This document shows, one piece after another, positions 17,803-27,565 of a stretch of DNA of 64,000 bases. The stretch covers positions 1,302,001 to 1,366,000 of the forward strand of contig NZ_CP040948.1 in assembly GCF_006363955.1 (NCBI RefSeq), in the 5' to 3' direction. This DNA comes from Methylophilus medardicus. GTDB lineage: Bacteria; Pseudomonadota; Gammaproteobacteria; Burkholderiales; Methylophilaceae. Position 1 is the stretch's first letter, and every line of letters begins with the position of its first letter. Under the pieces are notes generated by a model that searched no databases, was not told where the DNA came from, and saw only the letters and a program-made list of their open reading frames with translations. The translations under genes and the position numbers were made by a program.

Positions 17803-18774
17803 ATGAAAGTCTTAATCCTTGGCGCCACTGGCCACGTAGGCAGCCAGCTGCACACGCACTTGCAACAGTCAAACATCACTTCGATTGCCGCATCCAGAGG
17901 CAGAATGCGCAGCAATATCGAGGGGCATGTCATTTTAGACAGCATGAATTTGGCTGATCTGACTACGCAGCTTAAACAAGTCGATGCAGTGGTGAATTGT
18001 GTCGCCGGGAGTAAAGACGGCATCGGCCAAGGTGCCAAAATTTTGGCCGAAGCTGCATTGGCTGCGGGCAAGCCGACCATTGTGCATTTAAGTACGATGT
18101 CAGTGTATGGCGCCAGTGAAGGCATCATCACCGAGACTTCGCCATTTGACCCCACTTACAACTGGTATGCAGCTGCCAAATGCGAGGCCGAGCAACACAT
18201 GCAAGCCTACGCACAAGCCGGCGGCAAAGTGGTCGTGTTTCGACCAGGCTGCATTCATGGGCCGGGTAGCGTGCAGTGGGTAGAACGTATCGCCAATCTG
18301 CTCAACAGCTTTAGGCTAGGTGACCTAGGCAGTGCTGGGGATGGCTGGAGCAATCTGGTGCACGTAGATGACGTGGTTAAAGCGATTCATTTTGGGCTGC
18401 AACTGCCCCTAAATGCTGGCGACATTCAACATTACAACCTCGCAGCGCCTGACAGTCCACGCTGGAACCAATACTTTATCGACTTAGCGCAAGCCATTGG
18501 CGCCACCCCGGTTAAACGGATTCACCCTTTACAACTCAAGCTCGATTCAAAAGCGTTCAGCCCGGCGATTAAAATCTCCGAAAAACTGCTTTCAAAAGCT
18601 GGCCAGCGCGGCCTGGCAAAGCGTTTGCCTGAGCCCCTACCGCCTTCGTTGGTGCGGCTGTTCAAACAACAGATTTTTCTCGACGCGCAAAAAATAGCGC
18701 CCCAAGTTCCATTCATGACATATGCGCAAAGCTTTTCAAGCGCAGTGGAGTGGTTTAAGAATGAGCAGCGGTAA
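17803..18774 (+). CDS. NAD-dependent epimerase/dehydratase family protein
   Basis: A 323-residue extended SDR protein. The nucleotide motif is LILGATGHVGSQLH near the N-terminus and the catalytic Tyr-x3-Lys lies in NWYAAAKCEAEQ around residue 120, preceded by LSTMSVYGAS. It probably modifies a sugar nucleotide for the exopolysaccharide. The start has AGGAAG before ATG, and an upstream in-frame extension overlapping the GMC gene is not needed. It follows the GMC gene by ten bases and overlaps the acyltransferase start by 14 bases. Confidence 0.8.
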   Translation: MKVLILGATGHVGSQLHTHLQQSNITSIAASRGRMRSNIEGHVILDSMNLADLTTQLKQVDAVVNCVAGSKDGIGQGAKILAEAALAAGKPTIVHLSTMSVYGASEGIITETSPFDPTYNWYAAAKCEAEQHMQAYAQAGGKVVVFRPGCIHGPGSVQWVERIANLLNSFRLGDLGSAGDGWSNLVHVDDVVKAIHFGLQLPLNAGDIQHYNLAAPDSPRWNQYFIDLAQAIGATPVKRIHPLQLKLDSKAFSPAIKISEKLLSKAGQRGLAKRLPEPLPPSLVRLFKQQIFLDAQKIAPQVPFMTYAQSFSSAVEWFKNEQR

Positions 18775-19741
18775 TGTAACGCGATATGCCTACCTCGATG
18801 GCTGGCGAGGATTATCTATCTTAGCCGTGCTTGCCGGACATTTTCTAAATGTGCATGGTTTTAATGCCGGTAGGTTCGGCGTTGAAATGTTTTTTGTGCT
18901 GAGCGGAAGGCTGATGGCCGAAATCTTGTTTATCAAACTCACCCCGCTGCCCAGTTTTTTTAAACGACGCATCTCCCGGGTTTGGCCGGCACTGTTTGTG
19001 TTTATTATTGCAATGTGGCTCATTTTTGGCCGATCACAAAACGCGCTGCATGTGGATTACCAAAGTGTGTTGGCTACGCTCACCTTCACCTACAACTACT
19101 ACAGCATTTACGCAAACCACACCCCGGTTTTAGATCACATTTGGTCACTCTGCATCGAGGAGCACACCTACATCCTGCTGGCATTTATTGCGTTTTTGGC
19201 CCGAAAATACAACTTTGACCCAATCAAACCGCTCATTGCCATCTGTGTATTATTTTTGCTTAACGGCGCCCTACTCACCTTCACCCAACACCTTGATTAT
19301 TACAATGTGTATTGGAGAAGCGACACCCGTAGCGCCTCTATCCTCATTGGCGTCATTACTTTTCTGCTGATTCAACGATCCAGCCAGCATATTCCTGCAC
19401 TCACGTCTGCTTTGCTGCTAGGCTTGGCTGTGCTACTAAACATCAACCCCGTGCCTGACCCCATCAAATACAGCCTTGGAACAGTGTGTGTTGCTGGCGC
19501 TATTTGTAGCATTAAAGAACTGCCAGACTATCTAATGAGATTCTTGTGTCACCCAGCACTCACTTGGGTAGGTTTGATTTCATTCTCGCTTTATTTATGG
19601 CAACAACCTTTTTACAAGATGATTCACTCAGGACAATCAGAATTCTTACTGCTGTTAACTGCACTCATCATCGCAGCAATCAGTTATCGTTTTATTGAAG
19701 TCCCTGTCAGAAAGACACTCAACCAACACTGGGCGAAATAG
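18761..19741 (+). CDS. Acyltransferase family 3 membrane protein
   Basis: A 326-residue polytopic membrane protein with about ten hydrophobic segments and the family signature YLDGWRGLSILAVLAGH at the N-terminus, whose Arg and His are conserved in OafA/NodX-type O-acyltransferases. The motif LDHIWSLCIEEHTYI is also typical. It would move acetyl or other acyl groups onto exopolysaccharide sugars. The start is placed at ATG inside the end of the SDR gene, with GGAG about ten bases upstream. It is one of three such enzymes in the locus and converges on the next one. Confidence 0.83.
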   Translation: MSSGNVTRYAYLDGWRGLSILAVLAGHFLNVHGFNAGRFGVEMFFVLSGRLMAEILFIKLTPLPSFFKRRISRVWPALFVFIIAMWLIFGRSQNALHVDYQSVLATLTFTYNYYSIYANHTPVLDHIWSLCIEEHTYILLAFIAFLARKYNFDPIKPLIAICVLFLLNGALLTFTQHLDYYNVYWRSDTRSASILIGVITFLLIQRSSQHIPALTSALLLGLAVLLNINPVPDPIKYSLGTVCVAGAICSIKELPDYLMRFLCHPALTWVGLISFSLYLWQQPFYKMIHSGQSEFLLLLTALIIAAISYRFIEVPVRKTLNQHWAK

Positions 19742-19777
19742 GCATAGCCAACTGTGAACAATTGCAGAGCTGCCAAA

Positions 19778-20842
19778 TCAGACGTTAGACCCGTATTTTC
19801 TTCTCAATGCGATTGTCGGTTGTTCAATCACATAGTAAGAAACCAAGGTAGTTATGATGGTTAACCCCCAAAACCCAATTTGCCAGGCAAGCGAAAACTT
19901 ATTCAAACCGATTGCATACGAGATAAGTGTCATAGACAACCAATGTTGCAAATACAGCGAGTAGCTTAACTTGCCCACAAAAGTGAGTGGGCTTAACGCC
20001 AAAAAGCGTCTAATAGCGGCAAAAAAACTGGCCTGATTAAATAAGACATTCAGCAATATTAAAAAAAGCCCTACATTTTGTACGCTATATCTGAAGGTCT
20101 CTCTAAAAAACAGATCTCGCACCAATAGCGATAAGAGAATTGCAGCTAGTCCGAGCACAAAATAACCAAACTTGAGTAAGTGGCGCTCAAGCCACTCTTT
20201 TTGTACGGGCTTATGCATAAGACAAGCCATAAAACACCCGAACGCGATCGAATCAATCCTTGCCTCCGTAGCCGTGTACGTATAACCACCCTCATGCAGT
20301 AAGTCAGGGAAAATCAAGGCGTAGCCTAGTCTGATCAACAGCGGTAGAACTAAAAAAACCACGATGATTTGGTAATAGCGATTTGAGCGATAAGTAAACG
20401 CGAGCAGCGGCGCAAACAAAATATAAAAATGCTCTTCGATGGCAAGACTCCACAAAATATTAAATGGAGAGAGCAAACCATCTACATTAGAAAAATGGAT
20501 AAAAATTTTATAGTAGTTGGCAAAGTAAAATAATGCTGCTGAAATTTCTGACATCTTGATGGCGTGATTGATATAGAGAATCAATAGGCTCGAGATGATA
20601 ATGAAATAAATGGCTGGCGGGAGTAAGCGCCAAAACCGACGGATATAGAACTTTTTTAAATCTATATGCTGGTTTTTTTCGGCTTCGCTAATCAATAAAG
20701 AAGTAATTAAGTAGCCACTAATAAAAAAGAAGATCGTGACCCCAAAACCGCCGGGAACAATATGGCCGAAACCCGCATGAGAAATCATGACAAGTAATAT
20801 CGATAATGCCCTGATGCCATCTAGTTCTGGTGTGTATTTCAT
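19778..20842 (-). CDS. Acyltransferase family 3 membrane protein
   Basis: A 354-residue polytopic O-acyltransferase with ELDGIRALSILLVMISHAG at the N-terminus, FFFISGYLITSLL next, and LWSLAIEEHFYILF near residue 130, matching the OafA-like family. The sequence is visibly AT-rich compared with the flanking sugar genes, as often seen in variable exopolysaccharide decoration genes. It is the last gene of the long eps operon on this strand, with a 53-base gap to the preceding acyltransferase, and converges on the plus-strand acyltransferase. No terminator is evident in the 36-base convergent gap. Confidence 0.83.
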   Translation of the reverse strand: MKYTPELDGIRALSILLVMISHAGFGHIVPGGFGVTIFFFISGYLITSLLISEAEKNQHIDLKKFYIRRFWRLLPPAIYFIIISSLLILYINHAIKMSEISAALFYFANYYKIFIHFSNVDGLLSPFNILWSLAIEEHFYILFAPLLAFTYRSNRYYQIIVVFLVLPLLIRLGYALIFPDLLHEGGYTYTATEARIDSIAFGCFMACLMHKPVQKEWLERHLLKFGYFVLGLAAILLSLLVRDLFFRETFRYSVQNVGLFLILLNVLFNQASFFAAIRRFLALSPLTFVGKLSYSLYLQHWLSMTLISYAIGLNKFSLAWQIGFWGLTIITTLVSYYVIEQPTIALRRKYGSNV

Positions 20843-20895
20843 AAAGTGACTTCTTAGTTTGCTAAGTTAAGCGTTTATCCTCACACGCTACTTGG

Positions 20896-21999
20896 CTACA
20901 CTTTGACAAGTTTGCGTGATTTTTCGCGGAATGGACTTTCTATCAGTCGATACGTGATGTAACCGCTGATTAAGCAAGCCGCAATAAAGCCAATGGTAAG
21001 AATGACCGCCAAAGGGAACTCAAATTGCGGGATGGATAAGCCCTCAACAATCATTTCCGGCCGATGAAACAGTACTCTGATCACTTGTTGATAAAACCAA
21101 AGCACGAGTCCATGTGACATGTACAGGGAAAATGAAATGGTGCCCAACCAAACCAACGCCGGATGCGACAGAAAGTGCTTCCAAAAGTGGTCTCGTGACA
21201 ACAATATTGATGCAATCAGTAAGCAAGTTAAAGGATAAATCAGCACTTTAAGTGATTTGGTATCATGGCCAAACACCATAAACAAGCCAATCAACACAAA
21301 ACATAGCGGTATCCAATAGGGGCTCAGGCCCACAGAGGTTTTCACTTTGCTAATACCAAGCGCCAACATGCAGCCGATAAAAAAGCCAGCGATACATCTC
21401 AGCATAAAATCATGCTGCTCAGGATGGTAAATGAAGAGAATGGCAGTGGCTGATAAGCCCAGGGCCGCAAAAATATAATTTTTGAATTTTGCAAAGTTGA
21501 GCACAATCAAGCCAAAAATTAGATAAGTGTAAAACTCAGCGCTAATAGACCAAGCTGGACTGTTAAAAGTGATGGCCTGTTCGTTTGGCCAAAATGCTTT
21601 AATCATGAACACATCGCGCATAAACGCAGCTAGATTGTTTTGCTCGAAGGGTTGCTTGCTGAGGCTGGCAATGCCGAAATAATGCTGCAAAACATATTTC
21701 AATATTTCAATGCCCAGAAACAACACTAAAAAAAGTAGATGTACTGGGTATAAGCGACCAAATCGCAAAAACTGAAACTTTGCTAATTCGTAGGCTGTGG
21801 TGATTCGATTCGCATAAGCGGTATAAATGACAAAGCCTGATAGTACAAAAAACAAATCGACCATCATAAAACCACTACGAATGATTGAAATGTCATGGAT
21901 CAACGGGTTCCATGCTGGCACATGATATAAAACCACCAGTAAGGCAGCAATGCCGCGTAGGCTTTCTAGCTGATCAATCTTTTTTATAGTTTTACTCAT
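20896..21999 (-). CDS. Acyltransferase family 3 membrane protein
   Basis: A 367-residue multi-span O-acyltransferase with QLESLRGIAALLVVLYHVP and FFVLSGFVIYTAY near the N-terminus and SPAWSISAEFYTYL around residue 160, where the others have LWSLxIEE. This SISAEFY variant marks a different subgroup from the other two acyltransferases, so a different sugar position or acyl group is possible. The first ATG is used; the longer frame needs a TTG. It follows the glycosyltransferase gene in the eps operon. Confidence 0.83.
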   Translation of the reverse strand: MSKTIKKIDQLESLRGIAALLVVLYHVPAWNPLIHDISIIRSGFMMVDLFFVLSGFVIYTAYANRITTAYELAKFQFLRFGRLYPVHLLFLVLFLGIEILKYVLQHYFGIASLSKQPFEQNNLAAFMRDVFMIKAFWPNEQAITFNSPAWSISAEFYTYLIFGLIVLNFAKFKNYIFAALGLSATAILFIYHPEQHDFMLRCIAGFFIGCMLALGISKVKTSVGLSPYWIPLCFVLIGLFMVFGHDTKSLKVLIYPLTCLLIASILLSRDHFWKHFLSHPALVWLGTISFSLYMSHGLVLWFYQQVIRVLFHRPEMIVEGLSIPQFEFPLAVILTIGFIAACLISGYITYRLIESPFREKSRKLVKV

Positions 22000-22033
22000 T
22001 GATGTGTTTTGCAATTAAAAATAGAAAATCGCG

Positions 22034-23218
22034 CTAATCTCTTTTGGATTTAACCCATTCAATTTGACGGTTCACAAAAAACTTAGCATATAACTGGATT
22101 TTGCTGATTGCATATACCGGCGCATATGTCAGCAACTCAAAAAATGGCAGAATTTTGCTGCCATGCTTAAACCAAGAGATCATGACAAATGTAGATAACA
22201 GCAAAAATTGAATCACACCGTAGCCCCATGGGAAATAGGCATTTGTTGCAAGCATCAACCCCGCAGAGACCATCGCAAATAAGCCACTCAGCAAGAATAA
22301 TAAAGCGACTGGCGGTACGCATAGGTCTAGTGCCATGGCGATCATCTCGATATTTGCAGTGCGAATACCCTTAAACAATAAAGGTAGGCCTTCTTGCACA
22401 ATCATGCCGATATGACCGTGTTCCCATCTTTTACGTTGTGAGGCTGCGCCTTCATCATTCATCGGAAACTCGCTGGTCACATAAGCTTCAGGGCAAAATT
22501 TAGGCGCTAAATGTTGCTCTGCTAAATCGATACCCAACTTCATATCTTCGACAATATAGCCTTTGGCTAAGTTAGCCCCTTTCACATGCTGCCATGGGAA
22601 AGCCATGCCCGAACCCATCAGTTGCATGGGCATGCCTAAACGATGAAAACCTAAAGGCCGTGTCCAGCTTTTGACGACATAAGCGAACTCAGCGAGCTTG
22701 GTTTTCACCGGAGAATTTGGTTTGGCTTGAATTAAATAAAGTGCTTGCACAGCGCGTTTGCCTGTAACCACGGCTTGCACCAATGCATTAATGGTATCCG
22801 GATACACAATGCAATCGGCATCGAACACAATCATCACTTCTGGCGGGTTATTTCTTAAATATTGAATACCAAAGTCGAGTGCATAGCCTTTGCCACGTAA
22901 GGTCTCATGCGATCTCTCAATGACTTCAGCACCAAGTTGGCGCGCAATCTCTGCCGTATTGTCAGTGCAATTATCAGCAATGACTACAATTCTGGTATTT
23001 GGGGTGGCTGCTTTTTGAATAGAGGCTAACGTTTCGCTAATCCCGGCTGATTCGTTGTGCGCGGGAATCAACAATGCGACTGTTGCTGATTGTGCCTCAA
23101 CCTTTTGATTGCGGTAGCCAGGCAGTACCGCCACCAAAATCTGCAAACAAAAGGTCAATACTGGGATTGCCAGGATGGCAAGCAAAGTAAAAAAAAGCAC
23201 TTCAGCAACAATCAGCAT
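22034..23218 (-). CDS. Membrane-associated family 2 glycosyltransferase
   Basis: A 394-residue GT2 enzyme with an N-terminal membrane span, the donor-binding start VALLIPAHNESAGI, the metal DAD in IVFDADCIVYPD, and a QRKRWEHGHIGM stretch corresponding to the (Q/R)xxRW motif of processive synthases such as cellulose and hyaluronan synthases. Two or more C-terminal hydrophobic segments follow. It may add a backbone or side-chain sugar to the repeat unit at the inner membrane. It lies between the unknown secreted protein and two acyltransferases. Confidence 0.85.
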   Translation of the reverse strand: MLIVAEVLFFTLLAILAIPVLTFCLQILVAVLPGYRNQKVEAQSATVALLIPAHNESAGISETLASIQKAATPNTRIVVIADNCTDNTAEIARQLGAEVIERSHETLRGKGYALDFGIQYLRNNPPEVMIVFDADCIVYPDTINALVQAVVTGKRAVQALYLIQAKPNSPVKTKLAEFAYVVKSWTRPLGFHRLGMPMQLMGSGMAFPWQHVKGANLAKGYIVEDMKLGIDLAEQHLAPKFCPEAYVTSEFPMNDEGAASQRKRWEHGHIGMIVQEGLPLLFKGIRTANIEMIAMALDLCVPPVALLFLLSGLFAMVSAGLMLATNAYFPWGYGVIQFLLLSTFVMISWFKHGSKILPFFELLTYAPVYAISKIQLYAKFFVNRQIEWVKSKRD

Positions 23219-23256
23219 ACAGTCAACTTCTATCAGGTTAGGCCAACGACCAAAAT

Positions 23257-24678
23257 TTACTCAGTTACTCGGATTAATGTACCACTTACAGTAGAGCTTG
23301 CGCCGACTCCGCTGGTAACCACTACATTTGGTATGACGTCATCCGCAGGCCAAACAAATGTCCTTGATTTGCCGTTTACCAAGTCATAGGTGTCCACTCT
23401 GGTGCTATATCTTTTGTCTTTGAGGATTAATCTGAGTTTACCACCACCTGTGGTGACAGCAGTCAATTTATATTTATCGCCTTTCTTAGGCTTTGCCCAA
23501 GTGACTTTAGTGAGCGAGCGACCCGAAGGGTTTGACTGTACGACATTTGTAGTGGTTTGACCAAACACAATAGCCTGCTTCCAAGTATCAAATTTACCCG
23601 CAGATGGATCGTTTGGCGCACAAGCAGCGCGTTTATAGACGCACCAAGGGCCACGCATCGAAAGAATATTTAAATTCTTTTCGGGTATAAATGGATTACC
23701 TGATGCATCTACCCAAGATTTTGCTGAAGTTACCATACGCAATGACTGGCGGATTAAATGTAATTCATTAGCCGCCCTGTAGTTGTAACCATTTTTATGT
23801 AAATTCAAGCCGGAGCCGTTTTCAACATAAATAATAAATGGTGTACCGTCATTGGTATCAACGATATACGCACCATACACTTTCAAGGTGTTTACAATTT
23901 TGATCAATTCTGGTGTTTTAATCTTAGAAACATCAAAACTGTCAGGCAGCATCAGCAATGCACCCTCAGGAATTTTTCCTGTATTTGTCGGGGCATAGAC
24001 ATCTGCGGATGTCGCTGGATAAACATAGGCTGGATTTGCAGCTGCACCATTTAAGGCCAGTGACATAGCCAATGCGTGCGGATAGATAGGATCACTACTT
24101 GCGAACTCATTCTTACGGATGATGCCAGCGCATGCACCAATCCCAACAGCTCGAGCACCTTGATAATAATGTGCTGGATCTGCCCAACCTGTACCGTCAA
24201 TAGGCGACCACGCGTAAAGATTCGCCGTCCATTCACCATTGGTGTTTTTCAGCTTCCAGAACGAATGAATCACACCGCTGGCAGTGTCGTAAATATCGGC
24301 ATGACCATCCCCGCCAGAGGCAGGCACGAGATCTGCTGGCCAATGCGGTACTTCAATTTTTGGGTAATGAGTTTCTGCATCGGCATCGTAAACCCCTCTT
24401 TGACCAGGGTTAGGTTTCACGGTCACAGATCCACTTGTTTCATCTGCAAAAAAACAACCTGAGGATAAAATACCCTCGTGAATATTTGGATTGTATTTTG
24501 AAGTTGGAATAACAAAATCAGAGAAAGTTGGAGAAACTGGCTTACTTTTCCACAAAGAATTTACTGCAAACGGCTTTGTATAACGTGCTGTATCTGCTGC
24601 GTTTACATCTGCATTCAATGCAACCAATGCAAGCCAAGGTAAAGCAAGAAGACTGGTTTTATGAAAGGCTTTCATCAT
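23257..24678 (-). CDS. Secreted protein of unknown function in the eps operon
   Basis: I do not recognise a named family. The 473 residues begin with a signal peptide (MMKAFHKTSLLALPWLAL, cleavage near DVNA). A probable enzyme-like domain contains the ACAGIIRKNEF, PHALAMSLALNG, IPEGALLMLPDSFD and VYGAYIVDTNDG stretches in an order that recurs in some secreted actinobacterial proteins of unknown role. The C-terminal 110 residues look like a beta-sandwich module. Cysteines are few (SSGCFF, GACAG, PWCVYKRAAC). AAAGGAAT precedes the ATG. Its place among glycosyltransferases suggests a periplasmic or extracellular polysaccharide-acting role, such as lyase, hydrolase or binding; this is inference. 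Confidence 0.7.
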   Translation of the reverse strand: MMKAFHKTSLLALPWLALVALNADVNAADTARYTKPFAVNSLWKSKPVSPTFSDFVIPTSKYNPNIHEGILSSGCFFADETSGSVTVKPNPGQRGVYDADAETHYPKIEVPHWPADLVPASGGDGHADIYDTASGVIHSFWKLKNTNGEWTANLYAWSPIDGTGWADPAHYYQGARAVGIGACAGIIRKNEFASSDPIYPHALAMSLALNGAAANPAYVYPATSADVYAPTNTGKIPEGALLMLPDSFDVSKIKTPELIKIVNTLKVYGAYIVDTNDGTPFIIYVENGSGLNLHKNGYNYRAANELHLIRQSLRMVTSAKSWVDASGNPFIPEKNLNILSMRGPWCVYKRAACAPNDPSAGKFDTWKQAIVFGQTTTNVVQSNPSGRSLTKVTWAKPKKGDKYKLTAVTTGGGKLRLILKDKRYSTRVDTYDLVNGKSRTFVWPADDVIPNVVVTSGVGASSTVSGTLIRVTE

Positions 24679-26331
24679 TTATTCCTTTGTAGTCACACTT
24701 TGAGTTAAATGATCAGCAAGCCTTAATGCCAACGCAACAATGGTTAATGTCGGGTTAGCATGGCTATTCGTGGTAAACACGGATGCGCTAGCGATGTGCA
24801 GGTTTTTGACACCATGCACTTTGCAATTCACATCCACCACACTGTCATTCGGAGCGGTGCCCATACGGGTGGTACCCATATGATGGCCGCCAACGGGTAA
24901 AGCGTTCTCCATTGCCTTTTGTAATGCTTGAGGCTCAAATTCAAGCCTGCATGCTTTTGTCTTCTCAAATTGCTTTTGTAATAAATTAAAAGATTTAATA
25001 CCAGAGGCGATATCTTGTGCGGTCATTCTCCATTGAACGCTCACCCTTGGCATTCCAAATCGATCACATTCTTTTAGTAACTCGATTTGGTTGTTTACAT
25101 CTGAAACTTGCTCGCTATTAAACTCTATCGGATAGGTGCCATTACGGTTGGCAACCAAGGTGTAAGGGATACGCCGCTTAGCCAGTTTTATCTTAAACAA
25201 CCAGTTAAACGCAAAACCGATCACCGAACCAATATCCATCACCACATTCATGAGGTGTTTAATCGATTGACCACGCACAGCAGTTTGGTTCACGCCGTGA
25301 TTTAGAATCGCCTGATACTCAGGTTTTAAAATCGACTTAGCCAGAAAAATAGTCGACATCACACCACTACCATGCGAAGGATCCGCATACGCCGGAAAAT
25401 GTAACCGAAAGGCCGCGTTCAGTAAGCCATGTTCCGCTTGAAATTCAGATGAAAATTGCAGCTTACGCCGCGCGTAAATACCCTCAGTGGTTTTCTGAAA
25501 ATCAAATACAGGTAGCTCACCCTTAAAACGCAAAGCACCAAAAATTAGGTCGTAATGGCAGGCATAATATTTACCTAAGCTGGTATCCATCCACTGCCAA
25601 GCAGGTGTTTTTTGCCGCGTGACCAACATCAGCCGCGTCGATTCAATGCCCCCCCCTGCCAGCACCACCTGTTTCACTTTAACCTCAAGTGGCTGTTGGC
25701 CGTCATGCAGCGTGACTGATTCAACAACATCGCCAGCAGCACTGGTATTCAGGCTCACACAACGCGTGCGTAACAAAACCAGCACGTTGGTCGAGTCAGT
25801 TAACTCTTGGCGAAATTTTTTACCAAAATCGGTTGGCAGGCTGTAGCGCTCAATGTATTCGTTGAGTGCAGGCGCTAATAACGGCGCCTCGGTGAAAATA
25901 GGTTTTGTGTTTGGGCCAAAAGCGCTGATGGTGAAGTTATTTACACCAGCATCGCAATAATCCAAAGCTACATCGTAGTAGCTCGCAATCGCGCCAGCGC
26001 CCTCAGGCCAACCACTTTCGGGGACATGTGACCGTTTTGCAAAATCATGTGCATCAAGTGGTACACAGCGGCCGCCCCACAAATGGGTCGTTCCGCCAAA
26101 TCGTTGATATCTAAATTCGGTAGTTTGTGGATGCGGTGCTGTCGCCTCCCCCATGTAAGCATCGACAACCTCGGGCGTTTCATTCCAATCACCACCTTCA
26201 ATCAGTAGCACCCGCTGTCCAAGACGCGACAGTTTCACTGCGAGACTAATGCCAGAAGCACCTGCACCGATGACACAAACTGAGTAGGATTCCAGTTCGG
26301 AAAGTTTTGTATTGTGAAGATAACCGATCAT
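24679..26331 (-). CDS. GMC-family FAD-dependent oxidoreductase (second copy)
   Basis: A 550-residue flavoprotein closely parallel to the GMC gene on the opposite strand. It has SVCVIGAGASGISLAVKLS at the FAD site, FGGTTHLWGGRCVPLD, and the catalytic GGHHMGTTRMGT (His483-His484) and NSHANPTLTIVALALRLADH. No signal peptide is present. It lies directly between a glycosyltransferase (one-base gap) and the unknown secreted protein, so an exopolysaccharide role is likely, perhaps oxidation of a sugar hydroxyl to a keto or uronic form. The substrate cannot be read from sequence. Confidence 0.85.
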   Translation of the reverse strand: MIGYLHNTKLSELESYSVCVIGAGASGISLAVKLSRLGQRVLLIEGGDWNETPEVVDAYMGEATAPHPQTTEFRYQRFGGTTHLWGGRCVPLDAHDFAKRSHVPESGWPEGAGAIASYYDVALDYCDAGVNNFTISAFGPNTKPIFTEAPLLAPALNEYIERYSLPTDFGKKFRQELTDSTNVLVLLRTRCVSLNTSAAGDVVESVTLHDGQQPLEVKVKQVVLAGGGIESTRLMLVTRQKTPAWQWMDTSLGKYYACHYDLIFGALRFKGELPVFDFQKTTEGIYARRKLQFSSEFQAEHGLLNAAFRLHFPAYADPSHGSGVMSTIFLAKSILKPEYQAILNHGVNQTAVRGQSIKHLMNVVMDIGSVIGFAFNWLFKIKLAKRRIPYTLVANRNGTYPIEFNSEQVSDVNNQIELLKECDRFGMPRVSVQWRMTAQDIASGIKSFNLLQKQFEKTKACRLEFEPQALQKAMENALPVGGHHMGTTRMGTAPNDSVVDVNCKVHGVKNLHIASASVFTTNSHANPTLTIVALALRLADHLTQSVTTKE

Positions 26332-26332
26332 G

Positions 26333-27553
26333 TTAGCTTTGCAGTTGTTCCCTGATCAGATGTTCAAGCTTATTCACTTCAACTTTAAAATTAAAGTTAC
26401 TCTCAATTGTGTTGCGAGCAGCTGAACGGACGGTTTCACGTAATTCTGGTTGTGTGATGTAACATAAAATGGCACTTTTCAAAGCCACCTCATCGGATGG
26501 TGCAACAACCATGCCAGAAACACAATGCTCGATCAGTTCAGTCACCCCGCCTACATTGGTACCAATGACTGGCACACCGCAAGCCATGGCTTCCATCAAG
26601 GAGACAGGCACGCCTTCAGCAAAACTAGGCAGAATAAATACATCGCTATCCAGCAAAGTGTCGCGTACGGTTTCTTGGCTAGCAAAGCCCCCAAAATGGA
26701 CCATTTGTGTCAATCCATGTTGCTTCACCGCAGTTTCTAAAGCCGCACGCTCTGGACCATCGCCCAAAAGTGTCAAATGAAAGCGATGGCCTTCGTTTTT
26801 AAGCGCAATTAAACTACGCAATAACACTGGCACGCCCTTTTCGGCAGCCAGCCTGCCAACGTAAAGCAGTTTTACTGGTGTGTCAGCGGCTGCCTGTGTT
26901 TTGACTTGCGCATAGGGGTATTGATCGACATCTACACCGCAATGAACAATCTGTAATTTATGCCAATCTTCAGCATCAGAAAAAAGCATCATTTGACTGC
27001 GGCAATAGTTGCTAATACACACAATAAACTTGGCGTGTTTCACTTTTTCGCGAAGCGCCAACAAAGTCGGCTCGAAAAAAATATGCGGCCCATGAAAGGT
27101 GACGCTATAACCCACGCCACTCAACTGACTCGCAAGCATCGTCACCATGCCACTGCTATCCCCAAAATGATTGTGCACATGTTGCACATTATTCTGTTGC
27201 AGGTAGTTTGCTAGCAACAATGCCTCTTGAAAGTAAAAAAGCTGATACAGCGTACCTTTTACACCCGGTCGACGCGTTTTAAAAGCCAACTTTAGTGTTT
27301 TAAAGTAGCTGCAGGTCGCACTGAGCAAATACTTAACATTCAGTTGAATCAGCTTTAACGGGCTCGCGGGCAAAAAATAAGTGGTTTGTTTGCGCTCATT
27401 TAAAATCAAAGGACTCACGTTGTTGGCGCCCTCAGGCTGCCTGAGTGCACTCGTGAGCACCTCAACGCCTGAAGCTCTGAGTCCAATCACCTCGCGTTGG
27501 ATAAAGGTGTCAGTGGCGCGCGGGTAGCTGCTAGTAAAATAGGCAATTTGCAT
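26333..27553 (-). CDS. Family 4 glycosyltransferase
   Basis: A 406-residue GT4 retaining glycosyltransferase with the two-Rossmann (GT-B) layout. The C-terminal donor half shows KLLYVGRLAAEKGVPVLL, LLGDGPERAALE, VHFGGF and the E-x7-E motif in PSFAEGVPVSLMEAMACGVP. The N-terminal acceptor half contains VHNHFGDSSGM. It would add a hexose from a nucleotide sugar to the lipid-linked repeat unit in the cytoplasm. It follows the polymerase gene. Confidence 0.9.
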   Translation of the reverse strand: MQIAYFTSSYPRATDTFIQREVIGLRASGVEVLTSALRQPEGANNVSPLILNERKQTTYFLPASPLKLIQLNVKYLLSATCSYFKTLKLAFKTRRPGVKGTLYQLFYFQEALLLANYLQQNNVQHVHNHFGDSSGMVTMLASQLSGVGYSVTFHGPHIFFEPTLLALREKVKHAKFIVCISNYCRSQMMLFSDAEDWHKLQIVHCGVDVDQYPYAQVKTQAAADTPVKLLYVGRLAAEKGVPVLLRSLIALKNEGHRFHLTLLGDGPERAALETAVKQHGLTQMVHFGGFASQETVRDTLLDSDVFILPSFAEGVPVSLMEAMACGVPVIGTNVGGVTELIEHCVSGMVVAPSDEVALKSAILCYITQPELRETVRSAARNTIESNFNFKVEVNKLEHLIREQLQS

Positions 27554-27565
27554 CGTGAAAACTCT

